Both the position numbers and the translations under genes were made by a program. DNA of 64,000 nt from Phymatolithon calcareum. Lineage: Eukaryota; Rhodophyta; Florideophyceae; Hapalidiales. Under the pieces are notes generated by a model that saw nothing but the letters and a program-made list of their open reading frames with translations, was not told the origin of the DNA and made no database searches. Position 1 is the stretch's first letter. Each line of letters opens with the position of its first letter. The stretch is taken from positions 2,542,001 through 2,606,000 of the forward strand of contig OZ345366.1 in NCBI GenBank assembly GCA_977006965.1. Direction: 5' to 3'. This document shows, piece after piece, positions 11,560 through 22,544 of this stretch.

Positions 11560-13669
11560 CAACAAAGTGAATTGTTGTTTTCCTTGACATCCTCGCCGAG
11601 GATCAACATGATTCCGTCGGAAAGTATGGCCAAGACACATACAAGTTCTTCATAGACCGGGAGAAAGGAAATAAGATGTACTACAAGAGCAGCATGCACT
11701 ATCGCTTCGGGTATAAGTTTCGCTTGCGCCGTCTTTGGGACTGGAAAACCGTCTAGTAACACTCCAGAAGCAACAAGGGGTCGAACATCATCACTCCAGT
11801 GCCGAACATATATCACGAGGTCTTCTCACGGCAGAAAAGGGCAATCTCCTTCACACAATGAGATATAATTTGCGAATCAAGCCAAGTGAGCTGCAAAAGG
11901 CTCTGACTGACGAAATTTCGAAGAGAGGAGCACAGAACTCTGATGTGGAAGGTATAAAAAAGAATCAAATTAGTGGGTTCCTGCAGAGGAATAGATCCGT
12001 GGCCGCAAAGCAATACTTCGAGTGCACTATTGCTGGTCTCCGGGATTTCGTGTTCGACAATCAGCGAAGCCCAGACCAAGAAACTCATCACTTTTACGTG
12101 AAGAATGCCGCTGGTGACGCCCTTCCGGGCCGCGGACGTGATGACATAGTACACGTTTTCCGCACCACGAACGCATTGCTGTGAAATTAGGCAAGAGTTT
12201 CGAATACCACCTCAACTGTGCAGCTGGTTACTGACTCCAAACACAAAGTCCTATTGAAAAACTACCCAGTCATTGCACTTGGTGTCACGGACGCTTGTGA
12301 TCAGTTCAATCTGCTTGCACTCTGCATAGCAAACATGGAAGACAGCGCTACTTTCGAAAGCTTTTTCGGCCTCACTAAAACCAGTTTGGAAAATTTGGAT
12401 ATTGAATGTGACCTTGACTGTAATATGTCAGTCAACTGCCCAGCAAATCACGGCTCGTTCCGATCCGTGTTTCTTGACACATCCATTGGCAATTGTTTCT
12501 TCCATGCTCTCAAAGAGAACAAAGATTTCAAGGAGAAGTGGAACTTCACGGCGCCCGAAGGCCTGACAACGAGGGAACGGAACAAGTGGCTAGCTGTGCA
12601 GCGCAAGTCTCATATAACGTACATTAATGAGATTTTCAGATGGCTCTAACGTATTCCAAACGAAGATCTATTTCGTAACGGCACCGATATGGTCACAGCA
12701 ACATTGCTGGCGCACTACCATCATGACATGGCGGACAATATTAAACGCAATACTTCGCTCCTAGTCGAGATGGCTTATCAATTGCTTCCTTGGGTCGATT
12801 CGTTCCGTTGGAAAACAACGGGTTGGAAAGCTTCAACAACCACACACTGAAAGCCATCAACCGGGGATCTCGAATGACATTGGTGTCCTCTTTAGACAGT
12901 ATGCACTCATTCTTCCATTACCAATCACTCAAGTTTGGAAGCAGTACATGTACTCCTCCAATGGGAAGCTTTGATTTGAGAAACATATTCGACTCACAAA
13001 CCATGCTCGTGGAAGAATCAGAAGAGCTTTCTCTGGCGCTGTCGAGTTACAGACTATATTTGATGCAAATCAAGGAAAGGTTTTCGCAGAGGATGAGTCT
13101 GGAGAGTAATTTATCTCTCTACGGAGCGCTCGGGAGAACGGAATCTCGGCTGACACCTGTCTTGAAACGTACAACTCCTCTTATGACAAGTGTCGTGAAA
13201 CGTGGCATTCTGCGAAGGAGACTGCGCCAGAATGCCTTTCGGAGTACAGGAACTATGGGTTTATAACGAACCCAGATTTTGGAACGTCTATGAAAGAAAT
13301 GTTTGCAGAAGCACGGGCAAATTTGATGCGTGTGGAAAACATTTGCACGTTTCGAATCGAATTGATTTGAATACAAGTAGGTATTTTTACTGTGCGAAAG
13401 AATGGGCCCAATCAATTGTAACGGCCGCAGACTCAGCCGAGAAGGATAAGAATTCTGGAATGCCGCATCTTTATGGATCACTTCTCGAACTGAGATTGGT
13501 GACGCATCATTGCACTTGTATACAATTCATGCGATATATCGCGTGTAAGCACTCTATTTGGGCTACGTTGCACACGACAGGAAAGCGTATTACACCGTCC
13601 AATTGCTGGGTGTCGCACAGCTGGTCGTTCACGGCGCACTGCTCCGGCTTTCGTGCACATGACTCCTGA
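11560..13669 (+). pseudogene. Decayed Mutator-like (MULE) transposase with SWIM zinc finger
   Basis: Frameshifted plus-strand pieces at about 11560-11760, 11735-12184, 12218-12649, 12650-12790, 12790-13266 and 13202-13669 together resemble a MULE transposase. A basic FLYWCH-like stretch (YKFRLRRLWDW) comes first, then a helical DNA-binding-like segment (KNQISGFLQRNR). The DDE-type MULE core follows: VTDSKHKVLLKNYPVIALGV with D at about 12233, TDACDQFNLLALCI, and an acidic EDSATFESFF. A SWIM finger of form CxCx(n)CKH (CTCIQFMRYIACKH, about 13513-13554) ends the chain. Stops and shifts between the pieces make it inactive. No terminal inverted repeats were found around it. It might be related to the MULE family at 16973 and 43730, but this is not shown. 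Confidence 0.65.
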
Positions 13670-13699
13670 TCAGAATCCACTGATTTGAATAATTTAGTT

Positions 13700-15255
13700 T
13701 TGCTCCCTTTTTCATTACATGTTACTAGTCTCTCACTTTGGTTCCAATACCACAAATTAAACATTACTGCCTTTTCAACGTATCATGCCAGTATACATAG
13801 GAGTGGCACCTTGGCGTTGCATTTGTCTCAGAACATCACCGTAAATTGAGATATTGCATTTTTTTAATTTGTGCTCATTCTTTACGCTAATGAAAAGATT
13901 CACGCCAAGAATAGGTGGCTTTGTCGACTTTCAGAATTATCGAGCGGTCTGCAGCGTCAGGCCACGCAATCGCCACCAAACAGGGTATCAGTGAAACTGC
14001 TATACCCAAGAATGGAAGCAAGCGCGGGTGTGGGTTGCGTTACAATGTATACGTAACCGAAAAGAGGTCAACCGTTGTTCGATTACTCGGTCCTTGTAGG
14101 GAGCGTTCCCATCACGCCCCCTACTTAACCAAACTCCCCTTTCAGCCACTGTTCTGAGAAATAACATCATCCTTTTCCGCCCTCCCACCAAAGAGGAAAA
14201 CGCTCTTTCACTCAAGTCCATCCTTTCCAATGGCTTGAACTAGCTCTCTTTTGAGTAGTGTTCGTAGAATTACAATAACTATTGTACGATCCATCATTGA
14301 TTGCAAATGATGTGCTAAACAAATAAAGCTCTCTGTTCTTTTCAGGGATCACTGGGGGAGCACGAAAGTAATTGGCCGAATAATTATTTGGATTATTTGG
14401 GGCCCAAAGGCTGCTGTTCTTCCCCGGTGTTCCCGATTCTGGGGATATTGTTGACATAGAATTTTGCTTCCCTAATGATGATCGATATGCTTCATAAAAT
14501 TAGACCTCGTACAAATGCACTGTATGAGCCTACGGCAGTGAGCAGGTCGATTTGAAGACCTGATCATGGTGTTATCGGCTCAGCTGGAGAACGCATTGTT
14601 GCTCAGAGAGGAAGCATTGAAGTCAGCTGAAAGTCGCGGGCTCGATAGTGGACAGCACGATTGTTACTAGGGTATCGATAAGACTTATTCGTATATTAAA
14701 AATCTTCACTGTCTCACGAACAATCGGGCAAGGCGTTGTCAGTTTCCACAGTACCTTCTATTGTGTAGTCTTGTAGCCTTCCGCCTGTCATAGTCTGTGG
14801 GGAAAAGTTTGGGCCCTAAACGATCCTATCTCCCACGCGGTTTTCTTGCGCAGTTCGCTGCGGGTGCCCCGGCCAGTACGCGTTCTGTCTTACTAAGCAT
14901 CATGTGTTTTGACTTCAAACAGACCTTCTTCGTTTTCCATACACTCAATGATGATCTAGCTGAATAGTAAAAGCACCTCAGGGGCATTCTCGGTGTTCAA
15001 TCTTTTGTCTTCTTTCCGGTCTCATCCTGTCAGATTGCATTCCAGAGTTGCCATATCCCGTCGAACTCTCTTTCCGAATGACTCCACCATGCTTGTTACG
15101 AACGCCTACGTGAATCTTCGCAGATGTGGTTAAGAGCATGTTATCTGAACCCCGTCTCTGGGAATTTGAGGATTGCTAGTATCTCTCTTGTCGAGTCGTG
15201 CTAAATTATTCTTTTCCTCTTCAGTTCAAGACGATGTCCTTGCTTTTCCACAGAC
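13700..15255. other. Region without recognised gene
   Basis: Several ORFs of 60-80 codons exist on both strands, none with a motif or family resemblance I can defend. I see no terminal repeats or tails. Confidence 0.35.
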
Positions 15256-15260
15256 TGTTT

Positions 15261-15674
15261 CTAGTGAATCTGTTTGACTTCTTCAACAAATGATTCTCTG
15301 CTATCCATCGAGACAATGCCATTCGTTGTAGATTGCAGCTCTTGGGTATTTGAGGTTTCAGGCCGATTTTCTAAAGTCCATTTTTCTTTCGCCATTGTTC
15401 TCCTCAGAATCTTGCAAAAAAGGATCTCCCGTCCTTGGTTTGGAGCTTGGACTTGGTACATAATGCGGAGTCTGTCTGTACTTCCTCTTTCCATCGGTCC
15501 GAATGATCGGCTGAAGAACGTTTTTTCAACTTCCTTGCGGTGGTCTGAAGGTTTTTTTGGCCATGGCATTAGATGTATTGCGTATTCCCAGCGTGGATGG
15601 AGTAGTTCTTTGAACACCTGGATGCAATTTGAATGGTCAGTCTTTCCTTGAATATCCCAAGTACAGTATTTCAT
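15261..15674 (-). pseudogene. LINE reverse transcriptase C-terminal fragment
   Basis: The 137-codon ORF contains VFKELLHPRWEYAIHL and EVEKTFFSRSFG. These align with the segment after the RT palm in the other LINEs of this window (FKSLILPKWEYASHL at about 42.9 kb; YKSLIQPRWEFNIHL at about 22.7 kb). An Arg-rich RLRIM stretch follows, as in those copies. It is a 5'-truncated or broken LINE remnant. Confidence 0.55.
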
Positions 15675-15831
15675 ACATGTTGTACCTTAAATACTTCAGG
15701 CGCCTTAACATTTTCGTTTCTAATACTTTCGTGGGCCTCGGGAAACTCGAAGATACGTGGCTTCTGGAACATGAGACGGGATATTTTTCGTGACTTTTAA
15801 TGTCACATGTACTGTTCCTCTGATTTTAGGA

Positions 15832-15930
15832 GTAGACCAGAGGCGGGTTTTGTACACTATTGAATTGTGTTACACCAACAAAATAAGAAGATCTTCTTAA
15901 GACAGAATCCAGTCAAGACCTCTTACCGTG
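15832..15930 (+). repeat. LINE tail fragment (GAATCGTGTTACACC family)
   Basis: Shares AGACCAGAGG, a GAATNGTGTTACACCAACA block and CAGAATCCAGTCAAGACCTC with tails at 39930-40095 and 62235-62410. It ends before the usual GTTGGTAAC...AATAAAA terminus, so it is a partial copy. Confidence 0.5.
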
Positions 15931-16584
15931 TTTTCGCTTACAACAGAACGTTGTGTAGGAATAGGATAGCGGAAATATCCGCCCAGGTGCTCAGAATGTT
16001 GCTCATCTGCTCGGAAAACGCATCCATGAGATTGATCTACAAACTCGAACTTAGGAGGCCATGTTTTACACCGCTGTCCACTGAACGCTTCTTCTTGTCG
16101 GTATTACCAAATGTTGAAACCCATAACAGTGTCAAAAATGCCTCGGTCACAGGCTATTGCGCAGACGCAAGCTTTCATCATGTGGCTCATTCCATTCAGG
16201 AAGTGTTTTCTCGTCACTGTATCGCATGGACATTTGATCGAGGAACGGTGTCCCACCACCTGAGTTGGAAATTGATATCCCGGTTGTTTTAGTTACTTCC
16301 TCGCTTACCTCTTCTTTACCGCAGGCGCTAGTCGCTATCGGCTTATATAGGATATCTATCGGAATTTTTAGCGGTCGACTACACGTAACAACATGGACGA
16401 GAAAACAGAAAAATGTGCCTGATATCCTTCTTTTGATCAGCTTCTCGACAGTTGTTCTCCTTGCAACAGCTCCGTAGCTCTTAGAATGGCCAGATCTATC
16501 GTTTTGGATTCCAATCAGGAACCAGTGGTTAACGAACATCTCGACCAGCTTCATATCAATAGCATTCGAGATAACTTACTTGTT

Positions 16585-16761
16585 TGGCGATAGTTTCCAT
16601 GTTTCCTCTGTGTCCCATTCTTGTGTATTGGAGCGAGGAGAGATTTCTGGAAGTGGAGAGGAATGTAGCTGCATCAACCGCAGCCTCTCTATACGGCCGT
16701 GATCACGACTGCATTCAGAGATGCAGAAAATTTCAGCACTCGACATGTATAGTATAGACAA
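16585..16761 (-). pseudogene. Small LINE RT-tail fragment
   Basis: Encodes GRIERLRLM, matching GRIERLRLL in the LINE fragment at about 22.8 kb. Otherwise degenerate. Short, so uncertain. Confidence 0.3.
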
Positions 16762-16972
16762 AATCTATTCACATGATCGGCATTGATATTTCGAAAAGTT
16801 TTCCGAAACTTTTGCCGAAGAGCAGAAGTGGGGAGTTCAAACTTAAACCGTTCCCTAATGAAAAAAAATCAAACTCATTTTAAGAACGACATTTCTTGAT
16901 TCGAACGAGCTGAATTCATTGGTGTAAGATTCAGCTCGCAATTCCGACTGTATCCTTACTTTATTTTTGATT

Positions 16973-18034
16973 GAGGAAATTCGCTAAATGGCCACCCAAA
17001 GTGGGAGAAGTACGCTTAATATCCACTCCTAGCCAAAACTACTATTCACCCATAGCAAAATATACTATCATGCTCACCCCAGTCGAACCTACTACTCCTC
17101 TATTTCTCAGAGCACTCTATAGGACAATGATATTTATTGCGTGCGCTACTCTCTCAGGTTTAGATCCTCGTCGAAACTTAGATAGCATCTCCGTCATCGA
17201 AGGCGGTGAGGTCGATGATCATTGACACAGCAGCTTTGTCGATGTACTTCGCTTCGCATCGACAAGTTTGTGGATGTTCGGCCTACCGCATGTCTGTGAG
17301 AAGTGACCGGTGTGTCCACACGAGGAGCAGTGTCGAGTCCTCATTTTAGACGGTAAGTAGGGCTTCTTGCGCTTGCGGCCCGACTTGGAGACAAGTTCAA
17401 ACGGCATCAAATCTTCCTGTACTCGCTGATCACCAGTGATTACAACAAGCGTCATACTGCCCTCGCATTGCTTGCCCCACGTTTGCACCAGCCATACGTC
17501 CCCGAACCAGTGCTTTTTCTACGGGTCTAACGCGATCCGATATTGCACAAAGCACCTAGCAGCGTAGAAAAGCGCAGCGATAACGTGGCTGCATAGCCGC
17601 TCGTGCTCTTCAAAGTGGCCCCAAGAGCATGTTCCGGGGTAACCGCTGCTAACTTTCACATTGAATGGCGTCACTTCGCTTTGTCAGAGGCTGTTTGTTG
17701 CGCCTGTGACTTCCCGAATGACGTCTTATGGGAGATCACGACGTTAACAAAATCGTCGAATCTTGATCAAACATGGTCGCCCACCTGTAGCACGAGGTCC
17801 TTCTTGTCCATTGTTTCAGAGTGAGTAGTGTGGGAGCGTTGTGCGTTGAGATTTTCAGACGAATTCGAGGATGTGCACAAAACTTGGATCAAGGGAAAGT
17901 AGCAGATTCTTCCCTTTTTCGCACCAGAAAACGCAACCGTCAACGCCCCACGTAACGGATGAGTAGTATTTTTGGCTTGGGTAGGTATTTAGCGAACTTT
18001 TACCACTTTTGGTGACCATTTAGCGAATTTCCTC
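16973..18034. mobile_element. Non-autonomous MULE, copy 1
   Basis: A 1062-bp element with inverted ends of about 70-80 bp starting GAGGAAATTCGCTAAATGG. It is flanked by near-identical 10-bp duplications (ATTTTTGATT at 16963-16972, ATTTTTAATT at 18035-18044). Long inverted repeats with 9-11 bp duplications are the known signature of Mutator-like elements. Only a C-terminal zinc-knuckle ORF remains inside (17219-17488). A second copy is at 43730-44579 and a 186-bp MITE derivative at 39043-39228. Confidence 0.8.
17219..17488 (-). CDS. C-terminal zinc-knuckle remnant of MULE transposase
   Basis: An 89-codon ORF inside the MULE. It is basic (KSGRKRKKPYLPSKMRTRH) followed by a CX2CX4HX4C knuckle, CSSCGHTGHFSQTC, then GRPNIHKLVDAKR. 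The zinc knuckle is a common C-terminal part of MULE transposases. The catalytic core is absent, so this is a leftover and not a working gene. The copy at about 43960-44470 retains LTCGTPDINNLVEAKR but has lost most Cys/His positions. Confidence 0.55.
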   Translation of the reverse strand: MQTWGKQCEGSMTLVVITGDQRVQEDLMPFELVSKSGRKRKKPYLPSKMRTRHCSSCGHTGHFSQTCGRPNIHKLVDAKRSTSTKLLCQ

Positions 18035-19445
18035 ATTTTTAATTATAGTTGCTGCAAGGCCAGACTTTGGCATGCTGAAAATCAGAGATACAGCTCAGGA
18101 AATATTTTGCAAGTTATTATAAACATGCAGGCGACACCACCTGATAGTGCATAGCGTTTGCACCACTCTTCACGTTAGGCGTAAGAGGTAGTCATTTCGA
18201 GGGTCAAGCGAGCGTTCCTGATTCGAAGTGCTTGTACTAGCATGGAGCCAACTGCACATGCATTCTTCTTTACAGTTTTTCGTTCTGGAAGTAGAAATGT
18301 AACTTGTTCTCGTGCACCTTCGTCTGAGACACAATAGTCCGAGCTTTAGAGGCGTCAAAAATACACCTCTCTTTCTTGATCAGTATGCTTCAGAATCTGA
18401 GTATTCTCTGCAAAGTCCATGCTTAGGCTCAAAAATCGAGTACGTCTGTTCCGGAGAGAGATTTTCTGATTCGAAACTCTCTCTCCCAAAATTTTTGACA
18501 GCTTTTGTAAAAAAATCGACAATCGTGGGCGCCCTTGCGATATTCCTCGAACAAAATAATTGCCTTGTCTACTCTTAAGGTGGAAAAATATTACTTGGAA
18601 AATAGTTGGCTGCCCATATAATTATGGAAACGGGAACATACTGTGCACATGTCGGACCTTAGTCGGAGAAGTTTGATATATGGTCTTCAGCTTTTCCAAA
18701 TGTTGAGGAATGTCGGCTTGGACACCGTTAAATCTGCTGGAACAATATTTTCATACTTTTGATAAACAAGAGAATGAGATAGATTGTCCAGAAGTTGAAT
18801 AAGTTGACCCTAAAAGCTTTCTATCCAAGAGCGACCTGGGTCAGGAAACCCGTAAGTTTCAGATAGTATGTCAATAAATGACATCACATGTTTTGAAGCC
18901 TCTTTTGGCACTCTGTTTCCTTCAGTCGAACCTCGCCGCATTTCATCAAAGGATACTTCGGTCTCTGTGCAAAGAGCTTCACTCACTTGCGCAAGGCGTT
19001 GCAGAGGTGACTTGCTTATACAGAGAGTGACACAAAACCATTTACTACAAACTGGGCGGCCGAAAAGCATGTACTTATTAGGGGAAAAGTCTGTGCTTCT
19101 TTCAATGTTTCGACCACCAATAAAGTTGAGGGCGGATATAATACCAAAAAAAAGATTGTTCTTGCTTTCGAGGCAAGGAAAGGAGGGACAGACAAAAATT
19201 TCAAAGTCTTTCAAGCTGTAGAGTTGAAGCACATTTTCTGGAACAACACGGCTCGCTGTTTGCATCGAAGAATGATTCCAGAATTCTTATTTTCTTGTCA
19301 ACGTATGACGGTTCATTTGCCGTTGGGATTGTGAGTGTACTGTCCACATAGCTGTCAAGCATTGCAATGGAATTCTGGAGCTCGTTGGAGAGGTCAACAG
19401 GATCCTCGATTTGATCTGCTTTGTCTTGCAAAATGTAGCTTTCTA

Positions 19446-21373
19446 ATGTCTATTTTACGAACCCCCTCAATTGAGGGGCGATTTGAAAGCTCAAAAAAAT
19501 TCATAAATGAAATTCAAAACAGATCGCTCATGCCATATTCGTAAAGCCTGGCTCATCTTCTGTGCGAGGAGTATCCACACTAATACCTTAAATTCGCTTC
19601 GTTCCGTGCTAGAAACGAAAATATGTTGGTCACTCAGAACTTTCAGGCCTGCCATTCCAGGAGAAAAACAACGGCGCGCGCGGTCGGTACATCAGTACAC
19701 ACCAAGACAGCATCTGTAGGCGGTCTATCAGAGTGCTCGAGACTATACGGAGCCATTTCGAAGTCAAAAAAGGTGAGTAGTATAGTTCAGAATGTACTCG
19801 GGGAAAAATCAATGGTCGCGCGAGCATGTCACATCGCATGAAATGGGTTCTGATTCGTCATCCATTGAAGAAGACTAAGATTAAGACAGTCCACATTGTC
19901 AACGTCAAGGCAGAGAACGCTGTCGTTGACAATACTGACGCTGAAAAGCTTGAACCGAGCCAACACCGGCAAATGCGCGGTATAGGCTAGGCCTGCTTAC
20001 AGTGATCATCCTTGCCAATCTTCATCGCGAAACACCTGTTTATCGTCTATAGTCGACATCACATGCTCCTCAGAAGGGCATATAAGCTTCGATAACCTTC
20101 AGAAGCTCTAAACGCCCTCTTCCGAGCACTCTCGCCTAAGTCTTACAGGGCCCTTGAGACCAAACATTGCACCGGGAACTTGATGTCATCACGCCCGGCC
20201 GCGAGCCGAATACGTGCGCTCATTGGGTCCCAATGTACAAACGGAAGTTCTATGTCCGTTTTAGAGACGATTTTACTCTCAGTTGTGGAAAATTCGCACT
20301 CTAAACAGAGACTTCTTATCCGAGAATTGTGGTATTGGACTTCATTCGAAGTGGGATTGCGTGGTGACGATGTTTCCCCAAGTTACCCTCGAAAACTTGC
20401 TGCTTGGACGCCCGCTAAGCTGAGAAGAAGGGTCGAAAAGAGACTACAGTGACAGAGACTCGTCCTCATGTAAGAGATGAGTTCGGCGCTGAAAGCGCTT
20501 TCTGGAGGTCTACCAGGTCCAAGGAGTATCTCCCCGGCCCTTCTTCTTCCGAAACAGTGATGCTGGTGGCAGAATACCTCAGGTTGATTTCATTCAGAGT
20601 GAAATCAAGTGAACTAGGCGACATATACGCTGCGCAGTACCGCTGGTCACCTCGGTCAAGATTATGTCGATCCGACGAATGACCACAGAAAGCACACTGT
20701 GTGAAAGTGATTTTGAAGGCGAGATGGCCTACGGAATGGAAGTTCTGTGCTGCCTTATGGCCGCGTATGCCGGTACAAGGCGCATTGTATGTGTGGATTC
20801 ATACTTAGCGAGTACTGACTCTGCAGACATTCAACAAGTGCGCCTATAGTTCATAGGGGCCATCTAACTCTTTTGGCGTTTTTCTAGGTTTTTAGCTAGA
20901 TGTTATTCTCTGGTGACCATGCAGAGTGTCAGCAGCACATGGCGCAGTGAAGTTTTTGTGAAGTGCCGGAAGAGCAAGTCATCGATAGCATTTGACACGC
21001 GCATTACTTGTCGACGTTCAGTTGCGCCAGAGCGTACATTTGCATTCGAGAGCAGTGTTGGACGCCACGTTACCCCTAAGAAAAGTAAAAGGATGACTCC
21101 AGAGGTCATGATGACTACTTTTTTTGTGCAAAACAACTGCAGAGTTTGAAAATGCAAGACCTCGACCGTAGTGTTCTCACAATGTAATAAGCTTGATAGT
21201 GCCACAATATACATTTGCGACATTTCTACTGCTAGGAACTGCTTCACTAAGCATGCTGAAGACATCTATGAGCTTGGCGCTGTTGATGCGCTTGATAGCG
21301 AGTAACTTTCATGAGCAAAAAATTAAATGAATCTCTTCCCTCAATTGAGGGAAAATTTCCGTAAAATAGACAC
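19446..21373. mobile_element. TA-flanked DNA transposon with RTGTCTATTTTACG ends
   Basis: A 1928-bp element with inverted ends RTGTCTATTTTACG followed by a CCCTCAATTGAGG palindrome on each side. It is bordered by TA on both sides (19444-19445 and 21374-21375). A related end starts at 63643. Internal plus-strand ORF pieces include ACHSRRKTTARAVGTSVHTK and LSECSRLYG (about 19.65-19.75 kb), which align with sequence inside the 63643 copy. The piece at 20664-20849 contains IVCVDSYLASTDSADIQ, which recalls the second catalytic Asp region of IS4/piggyBac-type transposases. That class call is weak, since piggyBac uses TTAA, not TA. Confidence 0.7.
20180..20849 (+). pseudogene. Possible transposase remnant of the TA-flanked element
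   Basis: Overlapping plus-strand ORFs 20180-20452, 20449-20682 and 20664-20849 look like one broken protein. The last carries MAYGMEVLCCLMAAYAG and RIVCVDSYLASTDSADI, resembling a DDE palm strand with Asp (VDSY). No full catalytic triad can be assembled. A conserved upstream block (VGTSVHTK...LSECSRLYG) is shared with the 63.7 kb copy, which supports a real ancestral ORF. Confidence 0.35.
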
Positions 21374-21375
21374 TA

Positions 21376-22540
21376 GTAGGGTGCATTCCCAATCTGAGTC
21401 TGACTCGGACATATCTTGTACACTTAACTAATCGCGCGCAAGAGCAAAAGCTGGAAAGGGGGTGATATTAGCACTGAAGTATGACTAGGGCATTACTTTG
21501 AGAGTGGTAGTACTTATAGTCGATTAGCGATTATACATGTGGCTAGAGGGTGAAGATTACGCCTGTACACTGACTTTCCAGCCGAGCAGTGAGGATCTGA
21601 TATGCGATCTAATCCGCGTTAGTCTTACGGTTGATGTGCTTGGTGACAAGACAGTTTCCGCGATGGGAAGCGAGACTGGGGAGCACTCGCAACGAGGGGA
21701 AGAAGCAGTCCTTGCAGTGACTTTTTGTCATACTGCACATGGAATATATAATGCTCTGTACGGACTTAGAGTATGAGAGCTCTCAATCTATTGGTATATT
21801 TTAGAAATAAAATTGTCCAGATGATTCTCTGATGTATGGTGCTCCTATTCGTACCGAATTATAATTTTCATAATTTTATATCATAACAACACAAAATTAA
21901 AAGAAAAAAACACTGTCATGCTTCGGCATTGGGAACGGTTTGAGTTTAAACTCCCCAAGTGTGTCTTATTGAGTTGCTTTTAGTGACACAGAAGAGCCAT
22001 TTTCGGATTAGTGACACAGACGTGAAAATTGGTTACAGGGAAATTATTTAGCCGTTTCTTTTTTCGTTTGTGTAACACTATTCATTCTTCCTGCCTTTTC
22101 CCCTTGTGGGGCTAGCAACACTTTGAGGGCCTAAGCTTCTTCCATTCTAATCTATTAGCTTCGAGTTGGAGTGCTCCTTGCACGTTGAGGTCCGGGACGT
22201 CGCCGAAGATTGACTCCGGGGTTGTTCGAACGCAGTGGAGGAGCCATGCGAATTTCGTCGACGCAAAGGATGTGGCTGAGCCAACTCCATCTTATGCCTC
22301 CGGCAAACAATACTACATCGATAGTGGAGTCCCTAGGCTCATCGGCAATTGGTCTTCCCGATGTACCACAGCCTTCAGTCCTCGCTACTCATCAGCACTT
22401 TCGTCTCCTACACTTTCGATGTTTTCTTTCAGCTCATGCGCACAGATTACTACCGACGAGTCGACTGAGACAAAGAAACACACATTCCGGCTAGCGCACT
22501 AGACCCTTTCGCAGGTACCTGAAGTTTCATACCTCGAGAT
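21376..22540. other. Region without recognised gene
   Basis: Contains one 105-codon ORF (22185-22502, plus) of low-complexity Ser/Thr composition that could be 5' sequence of the adjacent LINE fragment. Nothing else could be identified. Confidence 0.3.
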
Positions 22541-22544
22541 ATCT

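Larger units (their letters stand above)
18170..21412 (-). pseudogene. Transposase-like ORF split by a TA-flanked insertion
   Basis: The gene reads on the minus strand from an ATG at 21412 (MSESDSDWECTLL). It is interrupted by the 19446-21373 element and resumes at 19443 with ESYILQDKADQIEDPVDLSN. Dropping the insert and one TA makes the frame continuous across the junction, and an in-frame stop lies just upstream of the ATG. Further on are a Cys cluster (EPCCSRKC), a VCSKWFCV segment and a YGFPDPGRSW segment (about 19.2-18.8 kb). After that the frame breaks up to about 18.17 kb. The combination recalls proteins of uncharacterised DNA transposons, but I cannot name the family. Stops and shifts after 18810 show it is dead even apart from the insert. 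Confidence 0.55.
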
